Assembly: GCA_002293315.1 (NCBI GenBank) | Contig: DBCZ01000007.1 | Location: 3,399 to 15,581 of the forward strand | DNA from: Ruminococcaceae bacterium UBA945 | GTDB lineage: Bacteria > Bacillota > Clostridia > Oscillospirales > Acutalibacteraceae | Direction: 5' to 3' | DNA: 12,183 nucleotides | Shown here: positions 7,883 to 12,183 of the stretch, piece after piece | How positions within the stretch are numbered: position 1 is the first letter of the stretch | Layout: each line of letters begins with the position of its first letter | Notes under the pieces: model-generated | Database searches by the model: none | Told to the model about the DNA's origin: nothing | Seen by the model: only the letters and a program-made list of their open reading frames with translations | Translations under genes and position numbers: made by a program

Positions 7883-8307
7883 TGAAAGAGATAGTTTCGC
7901 ATTCACTGACTGAAACGGAAAGCATAGCAGGGCTTGTTGCCGGGAAGCTGAGCGGCGGGGAAGTAATCGCTTTCACCGGCGGCATGGGCGCGGGGAAGAC
8001 GACCTTCACAAACGGCATAATGAACGCCCTCGGTGCTGAAAATGCCGTTTCAAGCCCTACGTTTACTCTGATGAACGAATATGACGGCAGGCTGAAGGTA
8101 TATCACTTTGATATGTACCGCATAACCTCATGGGAAGACTTATATTCCACTGGCTTCTTTGATTACATAAGCGGTGACGGTGTGCTTATCATCGAGTGGA
8201 GCGAAAATGTCGAGTCTGCCATTCCAAATGACGCCATACGGATTGATTTATCTCTGGGAGCGACCGAGAATGAGCGAATTATAAGGATATCGGGTATAGA
8301 TTTATGA
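7882..8307 (+). CDS. tsaE: tRNA t6A37 threonylcarbamoyladenosine biosynthesis ATPase TsaE
   Basis: Small ATPase required, with TsaB and TsaD, for transferring the threonylcarbamoyl group to A37 of ANN-decoding tRNAs; it drives turnover of the TsaBD complex. It is 141 residues, normal for the family. Walker A is GGMGAGKTT (33-41), the switch-like SSPTF is at 57-61, the HFDMYR motif is at 75-80 with Asp77, and IIEW (103-106) supplies the Walker-B-like acidic residue. The ATG overlaps the fhs stop by one base and has no clear ribosome site, so it probably depends on translational coupling. Its own stop overlaps tsaB by 4 bases (ATGA), matching the usual tsaE-tsaB pairing. Confidence 0.96.
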   Translation: MKEIVSHSLTETESIAGLVAGKLSGGEVIAFTGGMGAGKTTFTNGIMNALGAENAVSSPTFTLMNEYDGRLKVYHFDMYRITSWEDLYSTGFFDYISGDGVLIIEWSENVESAIPNDAIRIDLSLGATENERIIRISGIDL

Positions 8308-9017
8308 GAATTCTGGCGGTTGATTCCTCCGCAAAGCCAGCTTCGGCGACAATATATGAAGACGGCAAAATCCTCGGCGACTATTATATGAACACTGCGC
8401 AAACCCACAGTGAAACTCTTATGCCGATGATTGAAAGCTTGCTGTGCCTCACAAAGCTCACAGTATCTGATATTGATGCTTTTGCTGTCACAAACGGCCC
8501 TGGCTCTTTCACGGGCGTGCGCATAGGTGTTTCATGCGTAAAAGGCTTGGCGTTCACTAATAATGCGCCGTGCTGCCCAATTTCCACTTTGGAGGCTATC
8601 GCATATAATGCCACGGAGCTGGAGGGAAGGATAATCTGCGCTGTGATGGATGCGCGAAGAGAGCAGGTTTATAATGCTGTTTTTCGCATTGAAAAAGGCA
8701 AGCCTGTTCGCCTGTGTGAAGACAGAGCCGTGATGATAGAAGCTTTGCGGGTCGATGGCGAAAAATACGGCAGTGACATGCTCCTCATAGGTGACGGTGC
8801 GGAGCTTTGTTATGGTAAGCTGCATGACACCGGAGTTATTCTTGCAGGCGAGGGCATGAGATACCAGAAAGCGGCCTCGGTTGCAATGGCCGCTGCGGAA
8901 AAAATGAGCAGCGGAGAAAAGCTTATCAGCCCGAGGGACTTAGCGCCCTCATATTTACGCTTGCCGCAGGCTGAAAGAGAATTAAAAGAAAAACAAATAA
9001 GCGAGGAGAGAATATGA
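8304..9017 (+). CDS. tsaB: tRNA t6A37 biosynthesis protein TsaB
   Basis: Non-catalytic ASKHA-fold partner of TsaD in the bacterial t6A complex; it bridges TsaD and TsaE. The 237-residue protein starts with MRILAVDSSA, has HSETLMP (35-41) and the hallmark NGPGSFTGVRIG (64-75), then the lineage-variable C-terminal half typical of TsaB. Length is normal. It is coupled to tsaE by a 4-base ATGA overlap and to rpiB by another. The usual Firmicute order continues with rimI and tsaD; here neither follows, so TsaD and the ligase TsaC must be encoded elsewhere. Confidence 0.95.
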   Translation: MRILAVDSSAKPASATIYEDGKILGDYYMNTAQTHSETLMPMIESLLCLTKLTVSDIDAFAVTNGPGSFTGVRIGVSCVKGLAFTNNAPCCPISTLEAIAYNATELEGRIICAVMDARREQVYNAVFRIEKGKPVRLCEDRAVMIEALRVDGEKYGSDMLLIGDGAELCYGKLHDTGVILAGEGMRYQKAASVAMAAAEKMSSGEKLISPRDLAPSYLRLPQAERELKEKQISEERI

Positions 9018-9454
9018 TTGCAATTGGCTCCGACCACGGCGGGTATAAACTGAAAGAAGCCATAAAAGCTCATCTCAGCGAAAGCGGCAGAGAGTTTACC
9101 GATTTCGGCGCATTCGGTGAGGAATCGGTTGATTATGCGCTGATAGCCCGAAAGGCGGCGGAGATGGTTGCCGCGAAAGAGGCAGATTTAGGTATTCTCA
9201 TTTGCACCACAGGCATCGGCGTCTGCATGGCGGCGAACAAGGTGCGCGGAATTCGCGCCGCAACCTGCACAAATGAATATACAGCTGAGATGACGAGAAA
9301 ACATAACAATGCCAATATTCTTTGCATGGGGCAGAAAGTCGTCGATGAAAGCCTCGCGATAAAAATGGTAGATATTTTCCTCAAAACTGAATTTGAGGGC
9401 GGCAGGCATCAGCGAAGAGTAAATGAAATCATGGAAATTGAGAATAAAGACTAG
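9014..9454 (+). CDS. rpiB: Ribose 5-phosphate isomerase B (RpiB/LacAB family)
   Basis: Interconverts ribulose 5-phosphate and ribose 5-phosphate in the non-oxidative pentose phosphate pathway, supplying ribose 5-phosphate for PRPP. It is 146 residues, normal for RpiB. The phosphate-binding opening [12 protein letters not shown] (4-15) is clear, the catalytic-type Cys64 sits in ICTTGIG (63-69), ANKVRGIRA (74-82) follows, and HNNANIL (97-103) contains the ring-opening His region. Two positions are unusual: CTTGIG where CGTGIG or CGSGVG is normal, and VDYALIA where DYP is usual. GAGGAG (9003-9008) provides a good ribosome site inside the end of tsaB, and the start overlaps the tsaB stop by 4 bases. 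The adjoining PRPP-using Upp supports the RpiB call over galactose 6-phosphate isomerase (LacA/LacB). Confidence 0.94.
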   Translation: MIAIGSDHGGYKLKEAIKAHLSESGREFTDFGAFGEESVDYALIARKAAEMVAAKEADLGILICTTGIGVCMAANKVRGIRAATCTNEYTAEMTRKHNNANILCMGQKVVDESLAIKMVDIFLKTEFEGGRHQRRVNEIMEIENKD

Positions 9455-9457
9455 AAT

Positions 9458-9462
9458 GGAGG
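9458..9462 (+). promoter_or_regulatory. Ribosome binding site fixing the upp start
   Basis: GGAGG lies 5 bases before ATG 9468. In-frame ATGs at 9423 and 9456 lie upstream of, or just before, this site and would add residues not found in the family, so the third ATG is taken. Confidence 0.8.
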
Positions 9463-9467
9463 CTATT

Positions 9468-10097
9468 ATGCAAAAAGTATTTGTTATGGACCATCCGCTT
9501 ATCCAGCACAAGCTCACATTCCTGCGTGACATCTCCACAGGCACGAAGAGCTTTCGCGAGCTTGTCAGCGAGATTGCTACACTGATGTGCTATGAGGCCA
9601 CACGCGATTTACCCCTTGTGAACGTGCAGACGGAAACCCCAATGCAAATCACGACGACAAAGGTAATTTCCGGCAGAAAGCTTGCGTTCGTGCCGATTCT
9701 CCGCGCGGGGCTCGGAATGGTTGACGGAATGCTCAATCTTGTGCCGTCAGCAAAGGTTGGGCATATCGGGCTTTACAGAGACCACGATACACTCAAGCCG
9801 ATAGAATACTACAACAAGCTGCCGCCGGATATTGAGGAGCGCGAGGTAATAGTTCTCGACCCCATGCTTGCCACGGGAGGGTCGGCCATAGACGCCATTG
9901 ACATTGTAAAGAAAAGCAATCCCAAGAATATCAAATTCCTGTGTATAATCGCAGCGCCCGAGGGGATTGAGGCCTTGCATAAGAAACACCCCGACATCCA
10001 TATTTACTGTGCCGCCGTCGATGAAAAGCTCAATGAAAACGGCTATATAATGCCCGGGTTGGGAGATGCCGGAGACAGAATCTTCGGCACGAAATAA
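9468..10097 (+). CDS. upp: Uracil phosphoribosyltransferase
   Basis: Cytoplasmic salvage enzyme converting uracil and PRPP to UMP and pyrophosphate. From ATG 9468 it is 209 residues, the standard length, beginning [20 protein letters not shown]. The [11 protein letters not shown] region (74-84), the PRPP-binding loop [14 protein letters not shown] (127-140) and the uracil-binding C-terminal segment [17 protein letters not shown] (192-208) are all intact. It lies 13 bases after rpiB, which makes the PRPP precursor, and is the last gene of the operon, followed at once by an intrinsic terminator. No leader or attenuator specific to upp is visible, so expression should follow the fhs promoter. 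Confidence 0.98.
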   Translation: MQKVFVMDHPLIQHKLTFLRDISTGTKSFRELVSEIATLMCYEATRDLPLVNVQTETPMQITTTKVISGRKLAFVPILRAGLGMVDGMLNLVPSAKVGHIGLYRDHDTLKPIEYYNKLPPDIEEREVIVLDPMLATGGSAIDAIDIVKKSNPKNIKFLCIIAAPEGIEALHKKHPDIHIYCAAVDEKLNENGYIMPGLGDAGDRIFGTK

Positions 10098-10106
10098 TTT
10101 CGATTG

Positions 10107-10136
10107 AAAAGCCGTGCTCCGCGGCTTTTTTCTTTG
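10107..10136 (+). terminator. Intrinsic terminator of the fhs-upp operon
   Basis: An AAAAGCCG (10107-10114) / CGGCTTTT (10122-10129) stem with a 7-base loop merges into a run of six T and then CTTT. It begins 10 bases after the upp stop. This is a textbook Rho-independent terminator and marks the end of the operon. Confidence 0.93.
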
Positions 10137-10137
10137 C

Positions 10138-10166
10138 TTTCTTTTATGAATATAGTGTGGTATAAT
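10138..10166 (+). promoter_or_regulatory. Promoter of the yfmF-yfmH operon
   Basis: A perfect TATAAT (10161-10166) carries the extended -10 TGG (10158-10160). The -35 position at 17-base spacing reads TTTCTT (10138-10143), which is weak, so the extended -10 probably does most of the work. Transcription would start near 10173, leaving a leader of about 46 bases in which no structure is evident. Confidence 0.7.
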
Positions 10167-10218
10167 ATTTGGGTTCTTAGTATATTTATTCAAGTTAAAT
10201 TGTAATGCAGAGGTAAAA

Positions 10219-11469
10219 ATGGCAGAAATAAAAACTTATATGATAACAGACGGAGTGAATATTCACAGCTTCATTAACGAGAACTTCAAAACGATGAGAA
10301 TATCCGTAAATATGGTGGTTCCGCTCTCCCATGAAACAGCCGCAAAATACGGAATTCTTCCTTCACTTGTCACACGCGCGACGTCTGAATACCCGGATTA
10401 CACCGCTTTCGGGCAGAGGCTTGCCGAGCTTTACGGCGCCTATGTGGATTCAAGTGTGTCAAAAATCGGCAGCTATCAGATTTTGACGCTTTCAGTCGGC
10501 GGCATCGCTGATAGATACGCGTTTGACGACGAAAACATGCAAAGCGAGCTTTTGGGTATTCTGCTAAGTATTCTTTTCAATCCGCTGAAGAAAAACGGTC
10601 TTTTTCCAAGCGAAGGCTTTGAGCAGGAAAAGCGCCAGATCCTCGAAATCTTTGACGCAGAATTCAATGATAAGATTAACTATGCAAGAACGCGCGCGAA
10701 CGAAATTATATTTGACAGCGAGGCAGAGGGCATAGGTCGTTACGGTGAGAAAGCCGATGTTGAAAAGCTGACGCTTGAGGCTGTCTCGTCTGCTTGGGAT
10801 GAGCTTCTTTCCTCGGCAAAGTTCGAGATATTTATCCTCGGCAACTGCACGCAGGATATTTCACTTTTTGAGTCTGCCTTCTCTAAGCTCGGGAAAGAAT
10901 ATTCATATAAGCCTAAAGCCTCATCAGCAGATACCAAGGAAATAACAGAAACCATGAAGCTTTCACAGTCTAAGCTTGTGATGGGCTACAGGATGCCCCC
11001 TCAAGCGGCTGATAGGATAACGATGCATCTCATGAGCGCTATTCTGGGCGGAACGCCCAGCTCAAAGCTGTTTCTGAATGTCCGCGAAGCAAAGCATCTG
11101 TGCTATTATTGCTCTTCAAGAATCGACACCCTCACGAATTCGATGACGATTGAAAGCGGTGTGGAGACTGAAAATCTTGAGGATGCGCGAAAAGAGATTT
11201 CCAAGCAGATTGAGGCCATGCAAAGAGGAGATATAACCGACGCGGAAATTGAGGCGGCAAAGCTGGCAATGATAAATTCATATAACGGAGTGAAGGATTC
11301 GCTTCATTCTACCGAGCTTTGGTGCTTATCGCAGATGTTCTATGATGAGATTGATTTACCGGAGGAGAGAGCCGAAAAGCTCAAGACTGTTACAAAGCAA
11401 AGTATAATCGACACGGCGAATTTCTTGAACCTTGACACAGTCTATATTTTGAAAGGGAATTCCCAATAG
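10219..11469 (+). CDS. yfmF: M16-family metallopeptidase-like protein YfmF (catalytically inactive)
   Basis: This 416-residue, two-domain M16 (pitrilysin/MPP-like) protein lacks the zinc site: where the HxxEH motif should be, after the first strands, the sequence reads GILPSLVTRAT (46-56). The C-terminal half keeps the substrate-grip pattern of M16 proteins, LFLNVREAKHLCYY (284-297) with Arg289 and Tyr296/297. This matches the inactive partner in the YfmF/YfmH (B. subtilis YmfF/YmfH) pair, which databases name for association with EF-P 5-aminopentanol modification; direct function is unproven. The ATG has GCAGAGG ending 5 bases upstream and follows its own promoter. The zinc-bearing partner begins 9 bases downstream, suggesting a heterodimer like mitochondrial processing peptidase. 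Confidence 0.88.
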   Translation: MAEIKTYMITDGVNIHSFINENFKTMRISVNMVVPLSHETAAKYGILPSLVTRATSEYPDYTAFGQRLAELYGAYVDSSVSKIGSYQILTLSVGGIADRYAFDDENMQSELLGILLSILFNPLKKNGLFPSEGFEQEKRQILEIFDAEFNDKINYARTRANEIIFDSEAEGIGRYGEKADVEKLTLEAVSSAWDELLSSAKFEIFILGNCTQDISLFESAFSKLGKEYSYKPKASSADTKEITETMKLSQSKLVMGYRMPPQAADRITMHLMSAILGGTPSSKLFLNVREAKHLCYYCSSRIDTLTNSMTIESGVETENLEDARKEISKQIEAMQRGDITDAEIEAAKLAMINSYNGVKDSLHSTELWCLSQMFYDEIDLPEERAEKLKTVTKQSIIDTANFLNLDTVYILKGNSQ

Positions 11470-11472
11470 GTG
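11468..11472 (+). promoter_or_regulatory. Ribosome binding site fixing the yfmH start
   Basis: AGGTG overlaps the yfmF stop codon and lies 6 bases before ATG 11479. An in-frame GTG at 11470 is part of this ribosome site itself and is therefore unlikely to be the start. Confidence 0.6.
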
Positions 11473-11478
11473 ATAAGA

Positions 11479-12183
11479 ATGGAAAAAATCGCAAGCAGGC
11501 AGGTAGGAGACAGCTTTTATAAGCTCAAGCACGCCTCCGGTCTTGATATATTTATCTATCCGAAGCAAATCAGCACAACATATGCCATTTTCGGTACGAA
11601 ATACGGCTCTGTGGATAATTGTTTCAAGCGCAGTGATGAGAGCTCGGCGGAGAGAGTGCCTGAGGGGATAGCTCATTTTTTAGAGCATAAGCTGTTTGAA
11701 AGCGAGGAAGGCGACGCTTTTCTGCGCTACGCCAAAACCGGCGCTAGCGCCAACGCGTACACCTCGTTTGATATGACATGTTATCTTTTCTCATGCACGG
11801 ATAATTTCAGCGAATCGTTGGAGATTTTGCTTGATTTTGTGCAGTCACCATATTTTACGCAAGAGACGATTGACAAGGAACAGGGGATAATCGGGCAGGA
11901 AATCAAGATGTATGACGATGACCCGCAATGGCGCGTTATGTTCAATCATCTTCGAGCGCTTTATCACAGCCACCCAATAAGAGACGATATAGCCGGCACC
12001 GTCAGCAGCATAGCCAAGATAACGCCGCAGCACCTTTACAGGTGCTACAATACGTTCTACAATCTCAACAATATGGCACTTGTAATAGCAGGAAATGTCG
12101 ATGAAGCCGAAATTCTCGCCATATGCGATAAGATGCTGAAAAAATCTGAGCCGGTTGAGGTCACGAGAGTTTTCCCGAAAGAA
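11479..12183 (+). CDS. yfmH: M16-family zinc metallopeptidase YfmH (3' end beyond window)
   Basis: This is an open frame of 235 codons running off the right edge; full-length relatives have about 420-430 residues, so roughly half is present. The N-terminal catalytic domain of an M16 peptidase is clear: EGIAHFLEHKLFE (62-74) holds the inverted zinc motif HFLEH (66-70), with the usual downstream acidic pair Glu134 and Glu141 in KEQGIIGQEIKMYDD (133-147). Glu141, 71 residues after His70, is the likely third zinc ligand. ANAYTSFDMTCY (91-102) and NTFYNLNNMALVIAGNV (191-207) are further family landmarks. It starts 9 bases after the inactive partner yfmF, with a ribosome site over that gene's stop, so the two are probably made together. 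No frame disruption is seen in the visible part. Confidence 0.9.
   Translation, partial: MEKIASRQVGDSFYKLKHASGLDIFIYPKQISTTYAIFGTKYGSVDNCFKRSDESSAERVPEGIAHFLEHKLFESEEGDAFLRYAKTGASANAYTSFDMTCYLFSCTDNFSESLEILLDFVQSPYFTQETIDKEQGIIGQEIKMYDDDPQWRVMFNHLRALYHSHPIRDDIAGTVSSIAKITPQHLYRCYNTFYNLNNMALVIAGNVDEAEILAICDKMLKKSEPVEVTRVFPKE

Noticed and set aside
9423..9467. Upstream starts for upp inside or just after rpiB
   Set aside because: GGAGG at 9458-9462 points to ATG 9468, which gives the standard 209-residue enzyme.
1..12183. Mobile element, CRISPR, toxin-antitoxin, phage-defence or secondary-metabolism cluster
   Set aside because: No direct repeats, terminal inverted repeats, transposase, integrase, repeat-spacer pattern or biosynthetic enzymes are visible; every gene belongs to a core or common family.

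Overview
This window is a stretch of ordinary bacterial chromosome with moderate GC (not computed), short intergenic gaps, AGGAGG-type ribosome sites and sigma-A-like promoters. The gene set points to a low-GC Gram-positive lineage, most likely an anaerobic member of the Clostridia. It includes a SpoIIIE/FtsK translocase, a membrane-anchored ComEC-like hydrolase paired with a DUF3006 protein, formate-tetrahydrofolate ligase, and a YfmF/YfmH pair of M16 proteins. Genus or family cannot be assigned from the sequence alone. I see no tRNA, rRNA, CRISPR array, insertion sequence or prophage gene. No stretch longer than about 150 bases lacks a gene.

Layout. (1) Bases 1-142 are an AT-rich intergenic region. 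It carries a strong promoter for uppP and, at the extreme left edge, what looks like a promoter firing leftward out of the window. (2) Bases 143-4824 are a plus-strand operon: uppP (lipid carrier recycling), ftsK/spoIIIE (DNA translocase), a ComEC-like metallo-beta-lactamase-fold protein and a small DUF3006 protein, the last three overlapping or abutting. (3) A hairpin at 4830-4851 separates this operon from a convergent minus-strand SEDS glycosyltransferase gene (RodA/FtsW/SpoVE family, 4867-6072). (4) Two back-to-back promoters in 6104-6176 drive the SEDS gene leftward and a five-gene operon rightward: fhs, tsaE, tsaB, rpiB, upp (6212-10097). That operon ends in a clear intrinsic terminator. 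(5) A new promoter near 10138-10166 drives a pair of M16 peptidase-family genes. The first (yfmF) lacks the zinc site. The second (yfmH) has it and runs off the right end.

How the genes fit together. The left half is about envelope and chromosome handling: UppP returns undecaprenyl phosphate to the peptidoglycan cycle, the SEDS protein polymerises lipid II, and FtsK/SpoIIIE moves DNA at the septum. The right-hand operon feeds nucleotide and translation chemistry: Fhs makes 10-formyl-THF, TsaE and TsaB belong to the t6A tRNA-modification complex, RpiB interconverts ribulose 5-phosphate and ribose 5-phosphate (the PRPP precursor), and Upp uses PRPP to salvage uracil. Nearly all of this is core housekeeping. 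The items most worth a second look are the translationally coupled translocase / surface MBL hydrolase / DUF3006 cassette, the divergent active-site loop of the SEDS protein, the altered RpiB active-site motif, and the promoter pointing out of the left edge. I did not find a convincing previously undescribed system.
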